From Flammeovirgaceae bacterium (GTDB taxonomy: Bacteria > Bacteroidota > Bacteroidia > Cytophagales > Cyclobacteriaceae), in the NCBI GenBank assembly GCA_022616575.1, contig JAKEEN010000202.1, forward strand, positions 1 through 5,809: a stretch of 5,809 nt of DNA, given 5' to 3'. The notes under the pieces were generated by a model. It was not told where the DNA came from. It searched no databases and saw only the letters and a program-made list of their open reading frames with translations. Position numbers and translations under genes: made by a program. This document shows positions 1-5,809 of the stretch, one piece after another (the first letter of the stretch is position 1; each line of letters begins with the position of its first letter).

Positions 1-158
1 AAACTTGCTCCGGCTGCACTTGCTTTATCTATAAAGTCCTTATTGGAGAGCGGTTGGTAGATATTCCAGTTTACATTTATATAACCGCCATATAATTGAG
101 CTTTGACAACAATGCACGAAGCCAACAGGCAAACAATGAGAATTACCTTTCTAAACAT
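1..158 (-). CDS. secreted, probable outer-membrane beta-barrel protein, N-terminal fragment
   Basis: This is a 5' fragment: the ATG is at 158 and 52 complete codons can be read before the left edge cuts the gene. Residues 1-20 form a clear Sec signal peptide: Arg3 and Lys4, a hydrophobic core VILIVCLLASCIVV, then a likely cleavage after VKA just before Gln21, a common pattern in Bacteroidota exported proteins. Cys10 and Cys15 lie inside the hydrophobic core and do not make a convincing lipobox. The mature start reads QLYGGYINVNWNIYQPL followed by SNKDFIDKASAAG. This resembles the first strand and turn of Bacteroidota outer-membrane beta-barrel proteins, but that is pattern recognition on about 30 residues. 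It begins 2 bases after the stop of the lipoprotein gene, so the two are almost certainly co-transcribed and may work together in the envelope. The barrel call is moderate; export is well supported. Confidence 0.6.
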   Translation of the reverse strand, partial: MFRKVILIVCLLASCIVVKAQLYGGYINVNWNIYQPLSNKDFIDKASAAGAS

Positions 159-160
159 AC

Positions 161-775
161 TCAATTTTGTTTAAGGTATTCGGATTGTTTAAATGCCTGA
201 TCAATAGCCTTAAGAGATTCACCAATTTGATCAAATGTAGAATAAAGGTCTCCGATATAGGATGTCCATATTACAGGATATCCATTTTGGGGTGAATAGT
301 TTTTGGCGTCCAAAAGCTGAATTACCAAAGTTCCATAGCTTTGGTAGTTGTATGCGTAGTAATAGCTATAGTACCCATAGTAGCTATAATATCCACCGTA
401 ATACGTTGGATAAGCAGTAAGGGAAACATTCAAGTTATCTAATATAATTATACTGACAACGAGGTCAGCGCTATCACTTGGCTCCCTGCGGTTAAGACCC
501 AGCGCAAACAACTGCTGGTCAACTTCATCTGGGATTTGTGCGGCATAATCATACTCGTCAGCTAGCAGCAAGGTATCTGCCCCTGGGTAGTTCGAAACAA
601 AGCCAACAGTATCGAGTGCAACGTAATAAGATGAATATTGCTCATAGTCAACCTCGTCATCATAATACGTTACTACCACCATATCCTCCACTAAATCAGC
701 TAATTCGGGTTGTGGTTTGCAGGCGAACCCAAGGAGGATCAGCATTATAATAAAGAGTCGCCTCATGTTCATCAT
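161..775 (-). CDS. DUF4136 domain-containing lipoprotein with tyrosine-rich segment
   Basis: The product is a 204-residue lipoprotein of unknown function. A short signal (RR, then FIIMLILLGFA) leads to Cys19, the likely lipidated residue. The lipobox GFAC is slightly atypical, with Gly at -3 and Leu at -4. Residues after the Cys (KPQPE) are not the acidic surface-export signal, so a periplasm-facing anchor is more likely. The body fits DUF4136: an early VDYEQYSSYYV strand, a middle ADLVVSIII strand, GTLVIQLLDAK, the Trp of VIWTSYIGD, and a C-terminal AIDQAFKQSEYL, which is the family's usual ending. Residues 122-147 are 15 tyrosines out of 26, with Gly, Ser and Ala between. This occupies the place where relatives often carry a Gly/Trp/Tyr-rich loop. 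The start is uncertain: ATG at 775, 772 and 766 are all in frame and no Shine-Dalgarno site chooses between them; a TTG at 778 is less likely. It is the first gene of a two-gene unit with the downstream secreted protein, 2 bases away. Confidence 0.82.
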   Translation of the reverse strand: MMNMRRLFIIMLILLGFACKPQPELADLVEDMVVVTYYDDEVDYEQYSSYYVALDTVGFVSNYPGADTLLLADEYDYAAQIPDEVDQQLFALGLNRREPSDSADLVVSIIILDNLNVSLTAYPTYYGGYYSYYGYYSYYYAYNYQSYGTLVIQLLDAKNYSPQNGYPVIWTSYIGDLYSTFDQIGESLKAIDQAFKQSEYLKQN

Positions 776-820
776 CAACTTTCAACTAGTAAAACGAAAG
801 TTAGACGAAAAAATTTCATT

Positions 821-859
821 GAAAAAAAGATGCCATTCTGATTTTAAAATCGAATGGCA
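821..859 (-). terminator. leftward intrinsic terminator, or attenuator of the lipoprotein operon
   Basis: TGCCATTC (831-838) pairs exactly with GAATGGCA (852-859). Inside it, one unpaired T is followed by the self-complementary GATTTTAAAATC (840-851), which extends the stem towards a TTAA loop. Read on the minus strand, the stem is followed by TC and then seven T's (complement of 822-828), the standard layout of a Rho-independent terminator. On the plus strand no T-run follows, so it should act leftwards only. It sits about 45 bases upstream of the lipoprotein start. It could end leftward transcription arriving from the regulator at 1259-2761, or attenuate the lipoprotein operon if that promoter lies further upstream. 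Confidence 0.55.
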
Positions 860-939
860 CTGTCCCGCTACTCAACAGGCTATTTTACTTATCTCATGAT
901 CCTAATCATACCACCCCTACGCATACCCATCGGGTTCAG

Positions 940-1149
940 ATGTTTGGCATTGGCATGACCGAACAAGAAATCAATACCGTGGTCAATACAAAAGATTATT
1001 TTTCAAAATCAGGAACGAGCCAGGAAAAAGGCACGGGCCTTGGCCTCATGTTGTGTAAGGAATTTATCAGGCTGAATAAGGGAAAATTAGAAATAGAAAG
1101 TAACCCAGACCAGGGAACAGCTATTTCATTTTACTTACCACAGGGATAA
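940..1149 (+). pseudogene. histidine kinase ATPase-domain remnant (5'-truncated)
   Basis: Sixty-nine codons from the ATG at 940 match only the C-terminal part of a HATPase_c domain. They contain GIGMTEQEI (end of the G1 box), DYFSKSGT (lid), KGTGLGLMLCKEFI (G2 box) and then NKGKLEIES, GTAISFYLP and the stop. The ending is typical of PAS-type sensor kinases. The dimerisation/phospho-acceptor His and the N box are missing. The G1 aspartate is gone too: the frame reads VQMFGIGM where active kinases have V-x-D-N-G-I-G-M. The frame stays open upstream to a stop at 820-822, but those codons, and the two other plus frames there, show no kinase similarity. It therefore cannot bind ATP normally or be an active kinase. 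It may be annotated elsewhere as a small ATP-binding protein CDS; a decayed remnant is more likely. Its 3' end overlaps the predicted tRNA promoter. Confidence 0.65.
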
Positions 1150-1159
1150 GGTACATTTG
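1129..1159 (+). promoter_or_regulatory. predicted promoter of tRNA-Val
   Basis: TACATTTG at 1152-1159 is an exact match to the Bacteroidota -7 element TAnnTTTG. Nineteen bases upstream is TTTT (1129-1132), one mismatch from the -33 element TTTG. The expected start point is at about 1163, giving a leader of only a few bases before the tRNA at 1166. The -33 part and the spacer lie in the last codons of the kinase remnant. The assignment is from motif and spacing only. Confidence 0.45.
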
Positions 1160-1165
1160 CTATCC

Positions 1166-1240
1166 GGGTATTTAGCTCAGTTGGTTTAGAGCACTACCTT
1201 GACAGGGTAGGGGTCACAGGTTCGAATCCTGTAATACCCA
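1166..1240 (+). tRNA. tRNA-Val (anticodon GAC)
   Basis: A complete cloverleaf can be drawn. The acceptor stem GGGTATT (1166-1172) pairs with AATACCC (1233-1239). The D arm is GCTC/GAGC around AGTTGGTTTA. The anticodon stem CTACC/GGTAG holds the loop TTGACAG, so the anticodon is GAC at 1201-1203, reading valine codons GUC and GUU. The variable loop is GGGTC. The T arm ACAGG/CCTGT holds TTCGAAT. All four stems are fully paired. The discriminator base is A1240 and the following bases are CAAG, so CCA is not encoded and must be added by nucleotidyltransferase. A TTTTT run at 1246-1250 could help end transcription. The 3' end faces the 3' end of the regulator gene only 18 bases away. Confidence 0.96.
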
Positions 1241-1258
1241 CAAGATTTTTCAAATAGG

Positions 1259-2761
1259 TTAATCCATCAAGGCACCGAGTGCTACCTTCATGTTTTCAAC
1301 CCGTTGCTGTTGTGTTACAAATAAAGGTTTCTCCACACGTTCCTTACAATCTGTTGCCACGCATCGTTCGCACGTTTCGCCAACCATCCGAATCGGAATT
1401 TGCGGGTCGTTCCAGAATTTCACTTTTTTCTTTAATTGATCATTGATCAACAAACCGATCGAAACACTGTTATGTTTTTCAGATCCAAACACTATGGGCT
1501 TGGCAAAGCTAATGATCAGATATTCTTTATCCGTTCCGATGTATTTTGATCGTTGCACCCGGCACAAAGATTGCGTGTAGGTTCCGGCCTTTACTTCCCT
1601 GAATAAATCTTTCAGGATATCAATACTTACCCACCGCCTGCAATAATGTTCGTTCAACATGTTTGAGTGCGGGTTGTGCAATCCGGAAAGATGCATCTCT
1701 TTGGTGATTTCATATTTGTCAGAGTCAAGCTGGGTGCTGAACCGCAAAAAGAATAACTCATTAATGCCAAAGTAGCGGGGTAAAATATTGGTTAGGCGAT
1801 GGAGTAAAATTTCAGGTGAAACTACGTATCGATCCATCAGCTCCTGGAAGCTTTCTACATTGAAACTCTTTGCGCTCAAAACTTCTTTCAGCCATTCAAT
1901 CAAATTCTGTCTGTTGAGAAACAAGGAACAGGAGAAGTACGAACCTTTAAAATTATTGACAACTTCATCAAACGAATCAAACGAAACCCAGGATGTTGTG
2001 TTGGAACGGTTTTCGATATCCATAAATCTAAAACCTGCTTCACGGCCGAGAATAAAAGCGCGTTGTGTCCGGCTCAAGTTTTTATTAAGCAGCAACCGCG
2101 GTTGTTTGTCAGGGATTAACACCGAGCGTAACTCCTGCAACTCTGGTTGATTAGAAAGTCCGTCTTCCACAATTATGTATTGATACTGTTCCTCCAGGAT
2201 TTTTACAAGCGAGTCTGCTGAAATCGGTTTTGACGGATCGAGTTGGTGTTGCTTAACAAATGACTCTACCGATTGCTCGATCTCCTCAAAATAATTATCG
2301 TGCATTTCCTGGTACGAACGGAGTGTTGAGAAGTAAAGATCTTCTACACGCATTCCATAATTTCTCCCGATTTCGATCATCGTATTGATAAACGCGTTCA
2401 ACTTCACAGGCGCTCCGGAAAGCAATTCAAACAACTGCGATTTATCGATTCCGAAAAAATCAAGCGGTAATTCATTTACTAACTTGCTTTGCAAAAGCTT
2501 AGCAATGGGTGCGAGTTGCTTACCCATTTGTACAGACACCAGCCAGTCATAACTTACATCTAAAGCGTCTGCAAGGCTGGCAATCTTTTCTGCTTTCGGA
2601 TATTTTTTTCCTTTTTCAATTTCATTCAAATAAGAAACAGACACACCTGCAGCGTCTGCCAGGGCCTGGAAAGAGAGATTTTTTTCAAGACGAAGTTGCT
2701 TCAGTTTGAGCCCGAAAATCAGTTTGATGTTTGACTCATTGAGACTCGATTTCTTCTTCAT
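1259..2761 (-). CDS. XRE-family regulator of the ScfR/RamB/PrpR type, likely controller of aceBA
   Basis: This 500-residue cytoplasmic protein is a DNA-binding regulator. Residues 15-74 are an XRE helix-turn-helix (LKLKQLRLEKNLSFQALADA, then GVSVSYLNEIEKGKKYPKAEKI). Residues about 180-330 fit an IrrE/ImmA-like domain in which the metalloprotease HExxH is degenerate (REAGF at 240-244), so it should not be a protease. The C-terminal part has CRRW (Cys374) and CERCVATDC (Cys464, Cys467, Cys472) followed by KERVEKPLF, the arrangement of the short-chain fatty acyl transcriptional regulator family. Characterised actinobacterial members are RamB, which controls glyoxylate-shunt genes, and PrpR, which controls the methylcitrate cycle and responds to acyl-CoA. 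Length fits the family. The gene is divergent from aceB-aceA across a 205-base spacer full of repeated AGCGAAT sites. Control of aceBA, and self-control, is inferred from family and position. The ligand and the direction of control (activator or repressor) cannot be read from the sequence. Confidence 0.87.
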   Translation of the reverse strand: MKKKSSLNESNIKLIFGLKLKQLRLEKNLSFQALADAAGVSVSYLNEIEKGKKYPKAEKIASLADALDVSYDWLVSVQMGKQLAPIAKLLQSKLVNELPLDFFGIDKSQLFELLSGAPVKLNAFINTMIEIGRNYGMRVEDLYFSTLRSYQEMHDNYFEEIEQSVESFVKQHQLDPSKPISADSLVKILEEQYQYIIVEDGLSNQPELQELRSVLIPDKQPRLLLNKNLSRTQRAFILGREAGFRFMDIENRSNTTSWVSFDSFDEVVNNFKGSYFSCSLFLNRQNLIEWLKEVLSAKSFNVESFQELMDRYVVSPEILLHRLTNILPRYFGINELFFLRFSTQLDSDKYEITKEMHLSGLHNPHSNMLNEHYCRRWVSIDILKDLFREVKAGTYTQSLCRVQRSKYIGTDKEYLIISFAKPIVFGSEKHNSVSIGLLINDQLKKKVKFWNDPQIPIRMVGETCERCVATDCKERVEKPLFVTQQQRVENMKVALGALMD

Positions 2762-2786
2762 GAGATTGACTTTAGTTAAAAATCAG

Positions 2787-2806
2787 CATTCGTTTTTCAG
2801 CGAATG
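2787..2806. repeat. inverted repeat CATTCG/CGAATG, candidate operator in the regulator leader
   Basis: CATTCG (2787-2792) and CGAATG (2801-2806) form an inverted repeat with 8 bases between, and the right arm is part of an exact AGCGAAT (2799-2805). It lies about 25-45 bases upstream of the regulator start codon. It could be a DNA operator, or a small hairpin in the leader RNA of the regulator. Confidence 0.4.
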
Positions 2807-2862
2807 GAAATTTTTTTCAACCGATTGAAATAGCCTAAAAACGTATAAAACGCTAAAAACTC

Positions 2863-2890
2863 ATTCGCTTAATAGTCAAAAATAGCGAAT
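2863..2890. promoter_or_regulatory. paired operator ATTCGCT-N14-AGCGAAT
   Basis: ATTCGCT (2863-2869) and AGCGAAT (2884-2890) are exact complements in opposite orientation. Their centres are 21 bases apart, two helical turns, so a dimer could bind both on one DNA face. The pair flanks the predicted -7 element and start point of the regulator promoter, which suits self-regulation. The motif is seen directly; binding by the adjacent regulator is inferred. Confidence 0.5.
2877..2884 (-). promoter_or_regulatory. predicted -7 element of the regulator promoter
   Basis: On the minus strand this reads TATTTTTG, an exact TAnnTTTG. No clear -33 TTTG is present at the right distance: the region holds only TTTTCG (complement of 2903-2908). 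An activator-assisted or weak promoter is possible. The start point would be near 2873, giving the regulator a leader of about 110 bases. Confidence 0.35.
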
Positions 2891-2900
2891 AAATGTAAAG

Positions 2901-2914
2901 AGCGAAAATTCGCT
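2901..2914. promoter_or_regulatory. palindromic operator AGCGAA-AA-TTCGCT upstream of aceB
   Basis: Two six-base arms, AGCGAA (2901-2906) and TTCGCT (2909-2914), form a near-perfect palindrome with a 2-base centre. It uses the same core as the sites at 2799, 2863 and 2884. Its right end overlaps the likely -33 element of aceB, so a bound protein would touch or block RNA polymerase. It is the most compact symmetrical copy of the motif in the spacer. Confidence 0.5.
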
Positions 2915-2944
2915 TGAATCCTATTTTTCGTTGTCTTAGGTTTG
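2914..2944 (+). promoter_or_regulatory. predicted aceBA promoter
   Basis: TAGGTTTG at 2937-2944 is an exact Bacteroidota -7 element (TAnnTTTG). TTG at 2914-2916, 20 bases upstream, serves as a partial -33 element. The predicted start point is near 2948, leaving a leader of about 19 A-rich bases before the aceB ATG at 2967, with no Shine-Dalgarno site, as is usual in this phylum. The imperfect -33 next to an operator suggests regulated use. Confidence 0.5.
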
Positions 2945-2966
2945 ATCATCGCAAAACATAAAAGCC

Positions 2967-4580
2967 ATGGCCACAACAGCCGAAATAAAATCTCACAGCG
3001 GACTTCGTATCGAGGCTCCGATTCTGTTAGGAGCCGACCGAGTTTTATCTCCAGAGGCGATTCAGTTTATAACTACCCTTCATCGTGAGTTTAATTCTCA
3101 AAGACTGCACTTGCTAAGCGAGCGAAAGAAGAGACAAAAACAGCTCGATCAGGGCAAGCTTCCGGATTTTTTGCCCGAAACAAATTTCATCCGCGAAGGC
3201 AACTGGCAAGTTTCCCAAATCCCTCAGGCGCTTCAAGACCGAAGGGTTGAAATCACCGGGCCTGTCGATCGCAAAATGATTATCAATGCATTGAATTCCG
3301 GTGCGAAAGTTTTTATGGCTGACTTTGAAGATTCTACTTCACCAACCTGGCGTAATGTAATTGAAGGCCAACTGAATTTAATGGATGCGGTTCGGGAAAC
3401 CATTTCATACGAATCCCCTGAAGGAAAAACGTACGCCTTAAATGAAGAACTTGCCCTGTTAAACGTTCGGCCACGTGGATGGCACTTGGATGAAAGACAT
3501 GTGTTGATTGATGGAGAAGCTGTCTCTGCCTCTTTATTCGACTTCGGATTATTTGTTTTTCACAATGGAGCCTTGCTGGCAGCACAAGAAAAAGGACCTT
3601 TCTTTTACTTACCAAAACTTGAAAGTCATCTGGAAGCCAAATTATGGGATGATATTTTTCTTTTTGCTGAAAGAAGTTTGGGCATTTCTCGCGGAACCAT
3701 CAAAGCAACTGTGCTTATCGAAACCATCCTGGCTGCTTTTGAAATGGAGGAAATCATTTATCAATTGCGTGAACACATCGCAGGATTGAATGCGGGCCGG
3801 TGGGATTACATCTTCAGCATCATTAAGAAATTAAAAAATCAAAAAGCATTTGTGATGCCCGATCGCGCGAAGGTGACCATGGCCGTTCCTTTTATGAGTG
3901 CGTACGCTCAACTTCTTGTTAAAACTTGTCACAAACGTGGTGTGCATGCCATCGGTGGAATGTCTGCCTTCATCCCAAGCAAAGATGAACAAGTAAACCG
4001 GGAAGCATTTGAAAAAGTAAAAGCCGATAAAATTCGCGAGGCCTTGCATGGTTATGATGGCACCTGGGTGGCGCATCCAAAATTGGTGAACGTTGCTAAA
4101 GCTGAGTTTGATAAAGTGCTTGGCGAAAACCCTCACCAAAAAGAAGTGTTGCGCAAGGCTGTGAATGTTACTGCTCGTGAATTATTAAACATTCGCTCTG
4201 CAGGAAATACAATCACTGAAAAAGGAATCAGAACCAATATTAATGTTGCCATCCTATACATAGAATCCTGGCTGCATGGGATGGGCGCAGCCGCTTTACA
4301 TAACCTCATGGAAGATGCGGCCACTGCTGAAATTTCTCGTGCTCAATTGTGGCAATGGTTACATCAGGGAAATGTGGTATTGAGTGACGGCCGGATGTTG
4401 AATCTTCAACTCTATCAGCAATTAGAAGAAGAAGAGTTCACCTTTCTTGTTCAACAATTCAATCGTGAAAATCAAAGCATTGAATGTCTCATAACTGCAC
4501 GAGAGCTTCTCAAACGACTTGTAATGAACAATGAATTTGAAGAATTTCTAACAACCCTTGCTTATCAATATATAGACTAA
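2967..4580 (+). CDS. aceB: malate synthase A
   Basis: Malate synthase condenses glyoxylate with acetyl-CoA to give malate and CoA, the second step of the glyoxylate shunt, in the cytoplasm. The 537-residue length is normal for the A isoform. Landmarks in order are [13 protein letters not shown] (116-128), [12 protein letters not shown] (167-178) with the catalytic arginine, [12 protein letters not shown] (213-224), [14 protein letters not shown] (249-262) with metal-binding Glu252, and [16 protein letters not shown] (268-283), which fits the malate synthase signature and carries metal ligand Asp280. Further on come [37 protein letters not shown] and [12 protein letters not shown] with the probable catalytic base Asp450. 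Residue roles come from knowledge of the family. All expected motifs are present, so it should be active. The start at 2967 follows the predicted promoter closely. aceA begins 36 bases after the stop, making an aceBA operon divergent from its probable regulator. Confidence 0.97.
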   Translation: MATTAEIKSHSGLRIEAPILLGADRVLSPEAIQFITTLHREFNSQRLHLLSERKKRQKQLDQGKLPDFLPETNFIREGNWQVSQIPQALQDRRVEITGPVDRKMIINALNSGAKVFMADFEDSTSPTWRNVIEGQLNLMDAVRETISYESPEGKTYALNEELALLNVRPRGWHLDERHVLIDGEAVSASLFDFGLFVFHNGALLAAQEKGPFFYLPKLESHLEAKLWDDIFLFAERSLGISRGTIKATVLIETILAAFEMEEIIYQLREHIAGLNAGRWDYIFSIIKKLKNQKAFVMPDRAKVTMAVPFMSAYAQLLVKTCHKRGVHAIGGMSAFIPSKDEQVNREAFEKVKADKIREALHGYDGTWVAHPKLVNVAKAEFDKVLGENPHQKEVLRKAVNVTARELLNIRSAGNTITEKGIRTNINVAILYIESWLHGMGAAALHNLMEDAATAEISRAQLWQWLHQGNVVLSDGRMLNLQLYQQLEEEEFTFLVQQFNRENQSIECLITARELLKRLVMNNEFEEFLTTLAYQYID

Positions 4581-4616
4581 AATAAATCGAATTCCAACTT
4601 CCAACCTCGAAAACAC

Positions 4617-5809
4617 ATGACACCAACAGAACGCATAGCTGCCCTCGCCCTTGAATGGAAAACAAATCCTCGCTGGAGCGGAGTTGAAAGACCGTATTCT
4701 GCAGAACAAGTAATAAAGCTATCAGGCTCAATTAAGATTGAATACACACTTGCCACACTGGGCGCAGGCCGCTTGTGGAATTTACTTCACAACGAACAGT
4801 ATGTGGCTGCCCTTGGCGCTCTTACCGGTAACCAGGCTGTGCAACAAGTACAGGCAGGATTGAAAGCAATTTATTTGAGTGGCTGGCAAGTGGCAGCTGA
4901 TGCAAACTTATCAGGTAACATGTATCCTGATCAGAGTTTGTACCCAGCCGATAGTGTGCCCTCCGTAGTGAAGCGAATCAACAATGCGTTGCTGCGCGCA
5001 GATCAAATTCAATCCGTGGCAGGTGATAGTAATATTCATTGGCTGGCTCCTATTGTTGCTGATGCTGAAGCAGGTTTTGGCGGAAACTTAAATGCCTTCG
5101 AATTGATGAAGATGATGATTGAAGCAGGCGCTGCGGGGGTACACTTTGAAGATCAACTTTCGTCAGCAAAAAAATGCGGGCACCTGGGTGGAAAAGTTTT
5201 AGTGCCCACCCGTGAAGCAATCGATAAGTTGGTAGCCGCCCGCCTTGCTGCCGATGTAATGGACGTGCCTACGGTTTTAGTAGCACGAACCGATGCCGAT
5301 GCAGCCAACCTTATCACCAGTGATATTGATGACCGCGACAGACCATTCATTGTTGGCTCCCGAACAGTGGAAGGATTTTACCAGGTGAAGAATGGAATTG
5401 AGCAAGCAATTAGCCGCGGGTTGTCTTACGCACCATTTGCTGATTTGATCTGGTGCGAGACTTCACATCCTGATTTAGGAGAAGCGGCTGAGTTTGCAAG
5501 TGCTATTAAAGAACAATATCCCGATAAACTGCTTGCCTACAATTGTTCACCATCGTTCAACTGGGCTGCCAAACTTACGAAAACAGAAATGTCATCGTTT
5601 AGAGAACGGCTTGCCTTGATGGGTTACAAGTTTCAATTCATTACGCTGGCGGGCTTTCACGCTCTTAACACCAGCATGTTTGAGTTGGCTGAATTATATC
5701 GTGACCATGGCATGGCCGGTTACTCCCAATTGCAGGAAAAAGAGTTTGCACTTCAAGACCGGGGTTTCAAAGCAGTGAAACATCAGGCCTTTGTTGGCAC
5801 CGGATACTT
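4617..5809 (+). CDS. aceA: isocitrate lyase (3' end outside window)
   Basis: Isocitrate lyase cleaves isocitrate to succinate and glyoxylate, bypassing the CO2-releasing steps of the TCA cycle. From the ATG at 4617, 397 full codons are visible. The frame ends at the edge in FVGTGY, so about 27 C-terminal residues are missing if it matches the roughly 424-430 residue bacterial form. The TIM-barrel core is complete. [13 protein letters not shown] carries the metal ligand Asp149 with Glu151, HFEDQ has Glu178, and the signature KKCGH gives catalytic Cys187 and His189. Arg224 is in VARTDA, Asn309, Ser311 and Ser313 are in YNCSPSFNW, and Thr343 is in FITLAGFH. These match the active-site set of Mycobacterium tuberculosis ICL with a constant shift of four. 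The KKCGH loop separates true isocitrate lyase from methylisocitrate lyase. It follows aceB by 36 bases; that gap holds TTCCAAC twice in tandem and no terminator, so the genes are co-transcribed. Confidence 0.97.
   Translation, partial: MTPTERIAALALEWKTNPRWSGVERPYSAEQVIKLSGSIKIEYTLATLGAGRLWNLLHNEQYVAALGALTGNQAVQQVQAGLKAIYLSGWQVAADANLSGNMYPDQSLYPADSVPSVVKRINNALLRADQIQSVAGDSNIHWLAPIVADAEAGFGGNLNAFELMKMMIEAGAAGVHFEDQLSSAKKCGHLGGKVLVPTREAIDKLVAARLAADVMDVPTVLVARTDADAANLITSDIDDRDRPFIVGSRTVEGFYQVKNGIEQAISRGLSYAPFADLIWCETSHPDLGEAAEFASAIKEQYPDKLLAYNCSPSFNWAAKLTKTEMSSFRERLALMGYKFQFITLAGFHALNTSMFELAELYRDHGMAGYSQLQEKEFALQDRGFKAVKHQAFVGTGY

Noticed and set aside
776..778. TTG start codon for the lipoprotein, giving 205 residues
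   Set aside because: ATG codons follow at once at 775, 772 and 766, and the extra residue adds nothing to the signal peptide.
777..802. Inverted repeat AACTTTC-N12-GAAAGTT ahead of the lipoprotein start
   Set aside because: Seven-base A/T-rich arms in one copy, with no T-run or second copy; too weak to call an operator or terminator.
717..899. Plus-strand 60-codon frame between the lipoprotein and the kinase remnant
   Set aside because: It runs antisense into the lipoprotein signal peptide and then through the terminator hairpin; its translation resembles no family and does not supply the missing kinase N box.
1166..1240. tRNA-Val as an integration site for a mobile element
   Set aside because: No second copy of the tRNA 3' end, integrase or phage gene is visible in the window.
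1788..2150. Plus-strand 120-codon open frame inside the regulator
   Set aside because: It is antisense to a well-supported gene and its translation has no recognisable domain or start context.
3334..4324. Minus-strand open frames of 63-102 codons within aceB, and a plus-strand one at 3508-3789
   Set aside because: All lie inside the strongly conserved malate synthase frame; translations look like shadow coding.
4581..4616. Tandem TTCCAAC TTCCAAC in the aceB-aceA gap as a regulatory site
   Set aside because: Only two short copies, no symmetry and no relation to the AGCGAAT motif; likely chance.
5153..5350. Minus-strand 65-codon open frame within aceA
   Set aside because: Antisense to the KKCGH catalytic region; Arg/Ala/Ser-rich shadow translation.
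1..5809. A wholly new defence, mobile or RNA-guided system
   Set aside because: No repeat-spacer array, nuclease, transposase, reverse transcriptase or toxin-antitoxin pair can be seen; the long genes all belong to known families.

Overview
The window looks like chromosomal DNA from a Bacteroidota bacterium, most likely Cytophagales-like; that placement is an inference. The reasons are a moderate-to-low GC content, A-rich leaders without Shine-Dalgarno sites, several good matches to the Bacteroidota -7 promoter element TAnnTTTG, and a DUF4136 lipoprotein next to an outer-membrane-barrel-like protein. Nothing in it looks like a phage, transposon or CRISPR locus.

Left part (1-1258). Two minus-strand envelope genes are 2 bases apart: a DUF4136 lipoprotein with a very tyrosine-rich patch, then the first 52 codons of a secreted protein that resembles Bacteroidota beta-barrel proteins and runs off the left edge. 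Upstream of them lies a hairpin with a T-run that reads as a leftward intrinsic terminator. Next come a plus-strand remnant of a histidine kinase ATPase domain, probably a pseudogene, and an intact tRNA-Val(GAC) with its own likely promoter.

Right part (1259-5809). This is a complete glyoxylate-shunt control and enzyme module. A 500-residue regulator of the ScfR/RamB/PrpR type (XRE helix-turn-helix, degenerate IrrE-like domain, cysteine-bearing C-terminus) is transcribed leftwards. Divergent from it are aceB (malate synthase A) and aceA (isocitrate lyase, cut by the right edge about 27 codons before its expected end). The 205-base divergent spacer holds at least four exact copies of AGCGAAT or its complement plus near-copies. 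Several of these touch the predicted promoters of both the regulator and aceB.

How it works together (inference from family knowledge): isocitrate lyase splits isocitrate into succinate and glyoxylate, and malate synthase joins glyoxylate with acetyl-CoA. Together they allow growth on acetate or fatty acids. Actinobacterial relatives of the regulator control these and related short-chain acyl-CoA genes, so the adjacent regulator very likely controls aceBA and itself through the repeated AGCGAAT sites. The enzymes are well-known families. The least described part is the regulator/operator pair in this phylum.
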